NCBI GenBank assembly: GCA_963680875.1
Contig: OY804575.1
Coordinates: 30,098,494-30,162,493 of the forward strand
From: Bathymodiolus brooksi
Taxonomy: Eukaryota; Mollusca; Bivalvia; Mytilida; Modiolidae
Reading direction: 5' to 3'
DNA length: 64,000 nt
Part shown: positions 13,301-22,446 of the stretch, piece after piece
Numbering within the stretch: position 1 is the stretch's first letter
Layout: the number at the start of each line of letters is the position of its first letter
Made by a program: the position numbers and the translations under genes
The notes under the pieces: generated by a model
What the model was told of the DNA's origin: nothing
Databases searched by the model: none
Seen by the model: only the letters and a program-made list of their open reading frames with translations

Positions 13301-16300
13301 AACTGAATCTCCAAAGACAAAACAACCCTCCCCTCTTGATAACTGAATCTCCAAAGACAAAACAACCCTCCCCTCTTGATAATTGAATCTCCAAAGACAA
13401 AACAACCCTCCCCTCTTGATAACTGAATCTCCAAAGACAAAACAACCCTCCCCTCTTGATAACTGAATCTCCAAAGACAAAACAACCCTCCCCTCTTGAT
13501 AACTGAATCTCCAAAGACAAAACAACCTTCCCCTCTTGATAACTGAATCTCCAAAGACAAAACAACCCTCCCCTCTTGATAACTGAATCTCCAAAGACAA
13601 AACAACCCTCCCCTCTTGATAACTGAATCTCCAAAGACAAAACAACCCTCCCTTCTTGATAACTGAATCTCCAAAGACAAAACAACCCTCCCCTCTTGAT
13701 AACTGAATCTCCAAAGACAAAACAACCCTCCCCTCTTGATAACTGAATCTCTAAAGACAAAACAACCCTCCCCTCTTGATAACTGAATCTCTAAAGACAA
13801 AACAACCCCCCCTCTTGATAACTGAATCTCCAAAGACAAAACAACCCTCCCCTCTTGATAACTGAATCTCCAAAGACAAAACAACCCTCCCTTCTTGATA
13901 ACTGAATCTCCAAAGACAAAACAACCTTCCCCTCTTGATAACTGAATCTCCAAAGACAAAACAACCCTCCCCTCTTGATAACTGAATCTCCAAAGACAAA
14001 ACAACCCTCCCCTCTTGATAATTGAATCTCCAAAGACAAAACAACCCTCCCCTCTTGATAACTGAATCTCCAAAGACAAAACAACCCTCCCCTCTTGATA
14101 ACTGAATCTCTAAAGACAAAACAACCCACCCCTCTTGATAACTGAATCTCTAAAGACAAAACAACCCCCCCTCTTGATAACTGAATCTCCAAAGACAAAA
14201 CAACCCTCCCCTCTTGATAACTGAATCTCCAAAGACAAAACAACCCTCCCTTCTTGATAACTGAATCTCCAAAGACAAAACAACCTTCCCCTCTTGATAA
14301 CTGAATCTCCAAAGACAAAACAACCCTCCCCTCTTGATAACTGAATCTCCAAAGACAAAACAACCCTCCCCTCTTGATAATTGAATCTCCAAAGACAAAA
14401 CAACCCTCCCCTCTTGATAACTGAATCTCCAAAGACAAAACAACCCCACCCCTCTTGATAACTGAATCTCCAAAGACAAAACAACCCTCCCTTCTTGATA
14501 ACTGAATCTCCAAAGACAAAACAACCCTCCCTTCTTGATAACTGAATCTCCAAAGACAAAACAACCCTCCCCTCTTGATAACTGAATCTCCAAAGACAAA
14601 ACAACCCTCCACTCTTGATAACTGAATCTCCAAAGACAAAACAACCCTCCCCTCTTGATAACTGAATCTCCAAAGACAAAACAACCCTCCCTTCTTGATA
14701 ACTGAATCTCCAAAGACAAAACAACCCTCCCCTCTTGATAACTGAATCTCCAAAGACAAAACAACCCTCCCCTCTTGATAACTGAATCTCTAAAGACAAA
14801 ACAACCCTCCCCTCTTGATAACTGAATCTCTAAAGACAAAACAACCCCCCCTCTTGATAACTGAATCTCCAAAGACAAAACAACCCTCCCTTCTTGATAA
14901 CTGAATCTCCAAAGACAAAACAACCTTCCCCTCTTGATAACTGAATCTCCAAAGACAAAACAACCCTCCCCTCTTGATAACTGAATCTCCAAAGACAAAA
15001 CAACCCTCCCCTCTTGATAATTGAATCTCCAAAGACAAAACAACCCTCCCCTCTTGATAACTGAATCTCCAAAGACAAAACAACCCTCCCCTCTTGATAA
15101 CTGAATCTCCAAAGACAAAACAACCCTCCCCTCTTGATAACTGAATCTCCAAAGACAAAACAACCTTCCCCTCTTGATAACTGAATCTCCAAAGACAAAA
15201 CAACCCTCCCCTCTTGATAACTGAATCTCCAAAGACAAAACAACCCTCCCCTCTTGATAACTGAATCTCCAAAGACAAAACAACCCTCCCTTCTTGATAA
15301 CTGAATCTCCAAAGACAAAACAACCCTCCCCTCTTGATAACTGAATCTCCAAAGACAAAACAACCCTCCCCTCTTGATAACTGAATCTCTAAAGACAAAA
15401 CAACCCTCCCCTCTTGATAACTGAATCTCTAAAGACAAAACAACCCCCCCTCTTGATAACTGAATCTCCAAAGACAAAACAACCCTCCCCTCTTGATAAC
15501 TGAATCTCCAAAGACAAAACAACCCTCCCTTCTTGATAACTGAATCTCCAAAGACAAAACAACCTTCCCCTCTTGATAACTGAATCTCCAAAGACAAAAC
15601 AACCCTCCCCTCTTGATAACTGAATCTCCAAAGACAAAACAACCCTCCCCTCTTGATAATTGAATCTCCAAAGACAAAACAACCCTCCCCTCTTGATAAC
15701 TGAATCTCCAAAGACAAAACAACCCTCCCCTCTTGATAACTGAATCTCTAAAGACAAAACAACCCTCCCCTCTTGATAACTGAATCTCTAAAGACAAAAC
15801 AACCCCCCCTCTTGATAACTGAATCTCCAAAGACAAAACAACCCTCCCCTCTTGATAACTGAATCTCCAAAGACAAAACAACCCTCCCTTCTTGATAACT
15901 GAATCTCCAAAGACAAAACAACCTTCCCCTCTTGATAACTGAATCTCCAAAGACAAAACAACCCTCCCTTCTTGATAACTGAATCTCCAAAGACAAAACA
16001 ACCCTCCCCTCTTGATAACTGAATCTCCAAAGACAAAACAACCCCACCCCTCTTGATAACTGAATCTCCAAAGACAAAACAACCCTCCCCTCTTGATAAC
16101 TGAATCTCCAAAGACAAAACAACCCTCCCTTCTTGATAACTGAATCTCCAAAGACAAAACAACCCTCCCCTCTTGATAACTGAATCTCCAAAGACAAAAC
16201 AACCCTCCCCTCTTGATAACTGAATCTCCAAAGACAAAACAACCCTCCCCTCTTGATAACTGAATCTCCAAAGACAAAACAACCCTCCCTTCTTGATAAC

Positions 16301-19300
16301 TGAATCTCCAAAGACAAAACAACCTTCCCCTCTTGATAACTGAATCTCCAAAGACAAAACAACCCTCCCTTCTTGATAACTGAATCTCCAAAGACAAAAC
16401 AACCCTCCCCTCTTGATAACTGAATCTCTAAAGACAAAACAACCCTCCCTTCTTGATAACTGAATCTCCAAAGACAAAACAACCCTCCCCTCTTGATAAC
16501 TGAATCTCCAAAGACAAAACAACCCTCCCTTCTTGATAACTGAATCTCCAAAGACAAAACAACCCTCCCCTCTTGATAACTGAATCTCCAAAGACAAAAC
16601 AACCCTCCCTTCTTGATAACTGAATCTCCAAAGACAAAACAACCCTCCCTTCTTGATAACTGAATCTCCAAAGACAAAACAACCCTCCCTTCTTGATAAC
16701 TGAATCTCCAAAGACAAAACAACCTTCCCCTCTTGATAACTGAATCTCCAAAGACAAAACAACCCTCCCCTCTTGATAACTGAATCTCCAAAGACAAAAC
16801 ATTTATAAACAAACGATAAATGGTGATTTCTTACACAATTTAGCTTGAAGATATTTTAATATATATTTTGTGAACAAGTAAAGTTTTATATATATGACGT
16901 TGTAATTTTAGGTTGGTCCACACAAGGTGTGTATACTCTTTCGACTGGTGGCAATAGAACAGAATGTCACACCACACATCTTACAAGCTTCGCTATTCTA
17001 CTGGTAAGAATGATTAAACAAGTTTAGTGCCAGAATTGATGTAACTTAAACCTAGATGATTTATAAACTTTATTCAGTTTGGTGATTTTTTTTAATTATT
17101 CAGACACAATGAGATAGGGTCGGCAGCCATGGTATGTTTGATTATATTCAAGTAACATCAACTTGAAATAGGAGAAATGGAATTATGTTATCAAATTGAC
17201 ATCGTCTTATCTTTTAAAATTGTTTGTCTAATATTCGAATGAATTAACACGATAATATTTGGATAAACACTATTATGTACCAATATATGTACAAAGAAGG
17301 CAAATTCAGTGACGTAGATCGCAATTGTTCACACATTCCTAATAAATAGGACACGTGAATCGAACTTGTTCGATACATGTCAGATTACTACTCAATAGTC
17401 AGAATAGAAACAATGTATCAAAAACATATTAATTTTATTTTTCATACAATACTTCAATAACTTACATTTATTCATCATTATGTTAAAAATATATTTATAA
17501 ACACATATTATAGTTAAAGTTTAGTATTAATATAAAAATAATAAATATCGGTGCGAGCAGAACTCAGCAGTAGTGTTAACATTGTTCAGTTCTTATAAAC
17601 TTTTATTTCAGGATCCGGTACCATCATATACGGTGGGTGATGTTCATGACAAAGCTATGACTTATATATCTTACATTGGTTGTGCAGTTTCTATATTTGG
17701 ACTGGCTGTTACTATAATTACATATAGCATGTTCAGGTTTGTTTATTTTTATTACAACTAAAGTGATGTTCGGCATCAAAAACACAAAGCAGTTATAAAA
17801 TATGTTTTATATGCATTTGAATTTATTTAGCAAACGTAACAAGCAAATCTTTTGTTTATATTTGTATTGCCGTTGGAGAACATGTATTAAAGAGGGGATG
17901 GTGGAGATCCCATAAACGCTTTAATCCCGCCACCATTTTGTGCATGTCCCAAGACAGGATCTATATTTCAAAAGTCATGTGTCGTAGTCGTTATTCAATG
18001 ATTTGAGGGGAGAGTTCATTGTTTGTTTTGTTGATTTAAACATATTTTATTGTCAAATATATACAATAGGATTGAATACAAGTTTTGTAACTTATATGAA
18101 GTTCTCTTGTTGATATTGGTGTAATAGTTGACGCTGTTTAAGCTTTCTTTTCATAATAACTTTACTAAAATAGTTTATAAATTAAAGTGATTATGCAATA
18201 TCATGAATTTTACCCCACTGTATACTGCACATAGTGTGATCATAGTGTGAACAGATTTTGATGTATATTGTACATGTAATATTCTTACATTTTCAATGTA
18301 TTGATTCTTGCTTTCAATTTTTATTATTCCGTATTTCAGGTCTTTGAGCAGAGAAAGATCTAGTAAAATTTTACTGAACATGTGTGTTTCTATGCTCTTG
18401 ATGAATGTGGCGTTTCTGATGATGGCCGAAACAACAATGTCGAGAAGTTATGGCCTTTGTGTTGCCATAGCAATATTACTTCACTACTTCCTGTTGACGT
18501 CGTTGATGTGGATGTTGACGGAGGCTATTAATATGTATCACGCTTTAATCACAGTTTTCACAACATATACTTCACAATTCATATTGAAGCGATGCCTTGT
18601 AGCTTGGGGTAAGTATTCGTGGTGTTCGTCCTCTTTGCTTTAAATCTAAGTTCAAGAACATTTTGTACACTATTATTGTTTTGTTCTCTCTGAATTCAAC
18701 TCTGAATTGTATTGAAAATAAAAACATAGATATCTAATTTAGTTCGCATGACGTGTTTCTGGAATAAGCTCATCATAAATAGGTTCAAACACAAAAGATT
18801 GGTAAGCCAAATAATTCTTGAAAGCATTTATTATGTATTACGGGTATTGATTTTTCCACTGATTAGATTTAGGAACTGCTCCGACGTTGTGGGATTTTTC
18901 CACAGATTAGATTTAGGAACTGCTCCGACGTTGTGGTATTTTTTCTTCATTTTATTCTTACATCTATAATTTTACCTAAGTAGATTGTTTGTTAATATTT
19001 AGCAAGCAATTTATGGGCGGTCATGGTCGTGATCGCATGGTAGTTGGATTTACAACTACCTGTGCAATCAGTGTCTATCACCACTAAAGTTGTGAGGTCG
19101 AACCCCGTTCATGGCGAGGTTTTCTCGATACAACATTATGTGATTACTTTTGTCATTGACTTACGACAGGTCGTTGGTTCTCTCTAGGTACTCCGGTCGT
19201 TGGTTCTCTCTAGGTACTCCGGTCGTTGGTTCTCTCTAGGTACTCAGGTCGTTGGTTCTCTCTAGGTACTCCGGTCGTTGGTTCTCTCTAGGTACTCCGG

Positions 19301-21111
19301 TCGTTGGTTCTCTCTAGGTACTCCGGTCGTTGGTTCTCTCTAGGTACTCCGGTTTTTCCCCACCAATAAATCTGACTGAAATATTTTTGAAAGTGGCGTT
19401 AAACACCATAAACCAAACCAACCAACCTTAACAAGCAATTTATGCATCTAAGGATCGTTTAAACTAATATACCTCTTTCACAGACTTATTGTAAGATTAA
19501 TACATATTCAGATTAACATGATATTAATATGGAAGATTTTCTGTTAGAGAGTTGTCTGTCCATCAACGATGTGGAAGGAGACAGACTTAAAAAAAAAAGA
19601 GCTTAAAACATATATGGAGGAATTTTTACAAATCAATTTCAAGTAAATTAGAATATTACAAGATGAAGGATAGAGATTCTTACATTTTGGCTCTGTTACG
19701 CTGTCAGCACAAAAAATATGTTGCAGTATAAATATAATAAATAAAACCCCCATCGTGGTCAAATAATCTATAATTTGTTTAAACTCTTGATTGTTAGTAG
19801 GCATTGTTGTACAATATACACAGCTCATGAGAATTCCTCATAGAGATCTCCATGTTTGATATCATTGTATATGTTCTAGGTATACCAGCGGTAGTGGTGG
19901 CCATAACTATGGGAATCAACAAACTAGATAACTATATGTCAAAGACAGACTTGTAAGTATTAAATATTTGTTAGCTGTCAATGTCTGATGTCTGATCTAA
20001 AATTATTTCATTTGCCTTGCAAAAAATATAACATGTAAATAAAATACCAATGTCCAATAATGATAACATGTTAACAATGATGCCAGGACAATACAAATAA
20101 AAAACATAGATGATACCAAACCAATCATAGACTTGTACAACAGAGACAACTACTGACGATTGAACATTTAGCATAGTAAAGTAATCGTCTCCTGCTCTGT
20201 GTAGACCCGTAATGAAATGTTTATTCTTAAACCGGTATTATATAAACAAAAACATAGATCACAAATTCCCAATAATAAATAAATGCACTTACAGGAATTA
20301 TAATGAAACATAGAAGGGTCTTAAAGAACCATCATAAATTTTCACCTACAATTGTCAATGGTAAAATCAGATAATCAATATTAAAAAGTTATTAATCGCT
20401 AAATAAAATTTATACAGAAAGTCATAATACAAAATGTTATTTTGCATTTTAATAAAAAGAAAAATTGCAAAATGAATGTGTTTTTTATTTTGTTTCAGTT
20501 GTTTCATTTCACATGCCAATACAGTAGCATTTTACATTTCCCTCCTTGGACCGGCATGTTGTATACTTATCATCAATACAGTCGTATTTACATTGGTTGC
20601 CAGGGTAATTCTCAAACCAAAGTTTCGTGGTCATCCAAATGGTGGGAAACGAGAAAACGTGACCCCAACACAAGTACGTGGTGCATTCACGGTGATGGTT
20701 CTTCTAGGAGTAACATGGGTTTTTGGACCTGTTGCAATCGACGAATCAAAACTTGTTTTCAATTACATTTTCGTAGTATTAAATTCTTTACAAGGATTTT
20801 TAATATTTATTTTTCGGTGTTTGATTAATACTGAAGTGCGATTATGTTGGTTGTATCTACTTAAGACTGGAAAATTTAAACGAAGAAGAGGTCCAATAAA
20901 ATCTACAACAGAATCCTCATCCTCGAAGGCCTTTCATGACTCAAAGATGAACAATTGTAGTACCATAGACAGTACAATAGACACAAATAATCCCAGTAAT
21001 GGACGACTGTCGGTTACCAGTGGCAACGGACATGAGAATGAATTCAGAGAATATGATAAGAACAAAAACAAACATGACTCATTTGGTTTAGATAATTTTA
21101 AAAAGACCTGA
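4197..21111 (+). CDS. Adhesion G-protein-coupled receptor (12 exons, 5' end missing)
   Basis: Exons read 4197-4325, 5565-5755, 6652-6792, 7015-7109, 7686-7851, 8385-8606, 9758-9797, 16912-17003, 17612-17736, 18340-18608, 19880-19952 and 20499-21111. All introns are GT-AG and the phases join to one open frame of 717 residues plus stop. Domain order is EGF-like, HormR, GAIN, GPS, seven-helix bundle and cytoplasmic tail, which defines the adhesion GPCR class. Such receptors sit in the plasma membrane, self-cleave at the GPS and signal through a tethered peptide; that is family knowledge. The cleavage motif HL-T is present. The TM3 motif [17 protein letters not shown] and the TM7 motif [17 protein letters not shown] are typical. 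I cannot assign a vertebrate subfamily or a ligand. Signal peptide and start codon are not visible. Confidence 0.95.
4338..5115. mobile_element. Interspersed repeat family A, composite fragment
   Basis: 4338-4490 matches the right arm seen at 30490-30660 and 39143-39240 (TACCACACC, then GATACC, then GGTGGTGGAGTTA). 4500-4690 is the reverse complement of the arm seen at 28955-29100. 4920-5110 has the block AAATGCCTGTACCAAG ... GTTCGGAGTTCGGTAATTTT, which I remember as very common in mussel genomes. It lies in the intron after the EGF exon. Confidence 0.6.
5257..5425 (+). other. Candidate alternative (frame-breaking) exon of the receptor
   Basis: Acceptor TTTCAG and donor GTAAAT flank 169 bases that stay open for 55 codons in the phase inherited from the EGF exon, with a cysteine-containing peptide ([16 protein letters not shown] at the start). 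Joining it to the next exon at 5565 shifts the frame and reaches TGA within about nine codons. Skipping it keeps the frame. It may be a cassette exon producing a short secreted form, a decayed exon, or a chance open segment. Confidence 0.45.
5565..5755 (+). CDS. Adhesion GPCR exon: hormone-receptor (HormR) domain
   Basis: The 63 complete codons carry [31 protein letters not shown] and, at the end, SNCKE. The Cys/Trp/Pro spacing (C, W-P-x-T, G, C-P, C, W, N-C) is that of the HormR module found before the GAIN domain in latrophilin-type and several other adhesion GPCRs. The exon ends on a codon boundary. Confidence 0.9.
5816..5842. repeat. TA dinucleotide microsatellite
   Basis: A run of about 13 TA units in the intron just after the HormR exon. 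Confidence 0.9.
6652..6792 (+). CDS. Adhesion GPCR exon: start of GAIN region
   Basis: 47 codons between acceptor TTTACAG and donor GTAATT, phase 0 at both ends. The peptide ([16 protein letters not shown] is its middle) is helical and acidic with one N-glycosylation sequon, as in GAIN subdomain A. Confidence 0.88.
7015..7109 (+). CDS. Adhesion GPCR exon: GAIN subdomain A helix
   Basis: 95 bases after acceptor TCTTGTAG, up to donor GTATGC. The peptide [20 protein letters not shown] is an amphipathic helix continuing the GAIN A subdomain. It ends with two bases that pair with the first base of the exon at 7686 to make Arg. Confidence 0.85.
7360..7495. repeat. Short diverged tandem fragment of family A right arm
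   Basis: Three or four ~33-base blocks contain variants of CACACCGTCAGAACACT. The same motif starts the right arm of family A at 4338 and 39150 (TACCACA, then C/TCGTCTGAAC), so this is probably a fragment of that element. Confidence 0.45.
7686..7851 (+). CDS. Adhesion GPCR exon: GAIN domain, middle part
   Basis: One base plus 55 codons after acceptor TTTCAG; the donor is GTAAAG. The peptide begins [13 protein letters not shown] and contains several N-glycosylation sequons (NAT, NHS, NST), consistent with an extracellular GAIN segment. Confidence 0.87.
8385..8606 (+). CDS. Adhesion GPCR exon: GAIN subdomain B
   Basis: 74 codons after acceptor TTTTGCAG, phase 0 at both ends. The peptide has the beta-sandwich features of [19 protein letters not shown], then VITAEIKG, then the family signature close to [14 protein letters not shown] just before the GPS. 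Confidence 0.9.
9365..9513. mobile_element. Foldback (long palindrome) element
   Basis: The two halves are imperfect inverted copies: the left starts ACAATACTTGTGCACTGTCG and the right, read on the other strand, starts ACAATACATGTACACTGTCG. The centre is a GC-rich palindrome around GGCGAGGCTTTGCCGAGCC. It sits in the intron just upstream of the first GPS exon and abuts the next element. Confidence 0.65.
9514..9719. mobile_element. Small inverted-repeat element (MITE-like)
   Basis: A 14-base perfect terminal inverted repeat, ATTTATCCTGCAAT at 9514-9527 and its complement at 9706-9719, encloses about 180 AT-rich bases. No coding capacity. It ends 38 bases before the GPS exon at 9758. Confidence 0.6.
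9758..9797 (+). CDS. Adhesion GPCR exon: first half of the GPS
   Basis: A 40-base exon with acceptor TTTCAG and donor GTAAGT, encoding [13 protein letters not shown] plus one base. C-x-x-W is the start of the GPCR proteolysis site. The rest of the motif is encoded 7.1 kb further on at 16912. Confidence 0.9.
9925..10200. mobile_element. Interspersed repeat family A copy next to the 40-bp array
   Basis: It shares with 28940-29230 the run from ATACCAAAG/G through ACGAAAAAGG, GATCTACAAA, AAGATCGAG, then GGGGTGAACTCA, CCGGAAGGGT and CAGTTCCTGCTCCA. It lies about 170 bases left of the large array, but I could not show that the array unit derives from it. Confidence 0.6.
10371..16800. repeat. Large 40-bp minisatellite, about 160 copies, in the GPS intron
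   Basis: The unit is 40 bases: TTGATAACTGAATCTCCAAA, then GACAAAACAA, then CCCTCCCCTC. Copies differ at few places (CCCTTC, CCTTCCCC, AATTGAATC, CTCTAAAG) and a few are 38-41 bases long. None of the three - strand frames of a standard unit has a stop, and 40 is not a multiple of three, so open frames up to 1270 codons arise by chance. The array fills most of the intron between the two GPS exons. Exact copy number depends on assembly. Confidence 0.97.
16912..17003 (+). CDS. Adhesion GPCR exon: second half of the GPS with cleavage site
   Basis: 92 bases after acceptor TTTTAG. The peptide reads [10 protein letters not shown], then [14 protein letters not shown]. Trp, the two Cys-position residues and HLT match the GPS consensus; cleavage is expected between Leu and Thr, freeing a tethered peptide starting TSFAILL. 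Donor is GTAAGA. Confidence 0.94.
17612..17736 (+). CDS. Adhesion GPCR exon: TM1
   Basis: 125 bases after acceptor ATTTCAG. After a short linker ([16 protein letters not shown]) comes the hydrophobic helix [20 protein letters not shown], the usual first membrane helix of this class. Donor GTTTGT is weak but the phase (two bases over) matches the next exon. Confidence 0.92.
17880..17980. mobile_element. Fragment related to interspersed family A
   Basis: On the - strand it reads CTTGGGACATGCACAAAA, then GGTGGCGGGATTAAAGCG, like the arm TTTGGGACAGACACTCAAA, then GGTGGTGGAGTTAAAC at 30613. Intronic, no coding potential. Confidence 0.4.
18340..18608 (+). CDS. Adhesion GPCR exon: TM2 and TM3
   Basis: 269 bases after acceptor [24 protein letters not shown] leads into TM2 ([15 protein letters not shown]). 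A conserved Cys before TM3 (SYGLCVAIA) should form the usual disulfide with extracellular loop 2. TM3 has [17 protein letters not shown], then [11 protein letters not shown]. Donor GTAAGT follows AWG, the start of TM4. Confidence 0.95.
18860..18953. repeat. Direct duplication, about 45 bp, two copies
   Basis: ATTAGATTTAGGAACTGCTC, then CGACGTTGTGG and a T-rich end, occurs at 18863 and again at 18905. Intronic. The core GAACTGCTCCGACG recalls the GTCCGAATATTTCC/GCACTGTCC region of family A, but the link is weak. Confidence 0.7.
19016..19431 (+). mobile_element. tRNA-derived SINE with an internally amplified core
   Basis: A 13-base target duplication, CAAGCAATTTATG, at 19003-19015 and 19432-19444 brackets the element. 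The head carries TAGTTGGATTTACAACTACC and the box-B-like GGTCGAACCCC; the tail ends GTGGCGTTAAACACCATAAACCAAACC. It resembles molluscan V-SINE (RUDI-like) elements as I recall them. The conserved core is expanded to seven tandem copies. Confidence 0.85.
19169..19350 (+). repeat. 26-bp repeat, seven copies, inside the SINE core
   Basis: GGTCGTTGGTTCTCTCTAGG plus TACTCC repeats exactly seven times with one C-to-A change. Other SINE copies have a single version of this block (GGTCGGTGGTTTTCTCCG and on, at about 47930). Confidence 0.95.
19880..19952 (+). CDS. Adhesion GPCR exon: TM4
   Basis: 73 bases after acceptor TTCTAG, donor GTAAGT. The peptide [20 protein letters not shown] continues from AWG of the previous exon and forms the fourth membrane helix and the start of extracellular loop 2. 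Confidence 0.92.
20499..21111 (+). CDS. Adhesion GPCR last exon: TM5-TM7 and cytoplasmic tail
   Basis: One base plus 203 codons and TGA after acceptor TGTTTCAG. It holds the loop-2 cysteine (FCFISHAN), TM5 ([20 protein letters not shown]), TM6 ([19 protein letters not shown]) and TM7 ([20 protein letters not shown]). A basic stretch [10 protein letters not shown] and a tail of about 80 residues rich in Ser, Thr and Asn follow. Adhesion GPCR transmembrane cores end this way; the tail itself is not recognisable. Confidence 0.96.
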
Positions 21112-22446
21112 GGTATTGTATGGTATATGAATATTGATATTGAAACAAGGAATACAATATATCTGTCTCAGTGTAAAATGTTCGAGATCCACAGAGCGTG
21201 AAAGCTACACGCTACAGTGGCGAGATGCTTTACATCACGTGACAGTATGAAATATGCAAGCGACAGGCATAGAAAAACATATTACATGTATATTCCCTTC
21301 ATAGTTTGTATTTTGCTGTTGTGACAATCTTGAAAGAACAACATCAAATATAAAAAATATAAACTTCGAGTAAAGTTTTGGTGTCTTATTTCGTATTTTT
21401 TGAGATGATACTTGTGCTTAGATGCTGCTTTGGAAAAAATGTAATCTCTAAATGAAATTTGAAGAAACGGGTATCCTACTTTGCTCATTTCGGAATACAT
21501 TTCACTTATTGCTGATATATTTACGGTCATGGTGATAAAATATTAAAATTAAGTTTGACAAATATTATAAAATGTTCTGATTTTAATATGTTAACTAAAC
21601 TGAAGCAGCATTGTCAATTATTACGAGATGTTGTTGTTTTGGGAGTAATCCTTGACTGACTGGTTGAACTCTCTCCCATCAGGCTTGTTTCCAATGTAAG
21701 AATATCAGTAGATATCCGCCTAGTTCCACACCTGGCTTTAACTGATAATACTAAATGACGATGTCTTCATAAGTCCCTGTCTTGCCAAATTGTGATATAT
21801 TGTAATATGTATGTCCCCGATTTTGTTTTATTCTCAATTAGCTTTCTATTTATATCTTGATGTATTTACTTGTATATAATTATATGAATATAGATAACAA
21901 GAATGTACCAATCAATCACGTTTCTTAGATGTAAAAAAGTGTGACATCATTGCCATTTTAACTCATTTCTCAATTCAACATCTAATATATGATTTTCATA
22001 ATTTTCAGAATGTTCCATACGTTTGCTACAAATAGTATCTTTTTTTGTAAAAGAATTACTGAAGATGCTTTCTTTTGTGTTAAAGCACACCAGAATAGAT
22101 TTTGTCAAAGTTAGCTATAATATCTAATCAATAAGATTCTTTTCTACTGGAATAGTTTCATTCATATGACCTTACTTTCTTACAGCAGAAAAAGAAACAT
22201 TTCACCTTCCCTCACCTTGATCACGAGTATGGTGTATTTTTATTATATGACCCTTTTTAGTGAAATGGCTTTTGGGATATTATAATGTTTCGTATTTAAT
22301 CCATCTGTTTAGACAGAAAATGGGTTTTGACGAGTAATTTTCTTTTCAAAATTTACAATGAACATATAAAAAAGGAGGCTATTGAAGCAATATATTCTTC
22401 CAAACAGGAAACAATTTATTGAAAAAACACCTTTCAAAACCCACTC
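21112..22446. other. 3' flank of the receptor gene
   Basis: No further exon is recognisable. There is no AATAAA close to the stop; a variant ATTAAA lies at 21542-21547 and would give a 3' UTR of about 450 bases. The remainder is AT-rich without clear features up to the next array. Confidence 0.45.

Noticed and set aside
10229..16812. Many - strand open frames, up to 1270 codons, encoding [23 protein letters not shown] repeats
   Set aside because: All three - strand frames of the 40-bp unit lack stops, and 40 is not a multiple of three, so the product cycles through all frames every 120 bases. No start, splice or promoter context; it is intronic on the opposite strand of the receptor.
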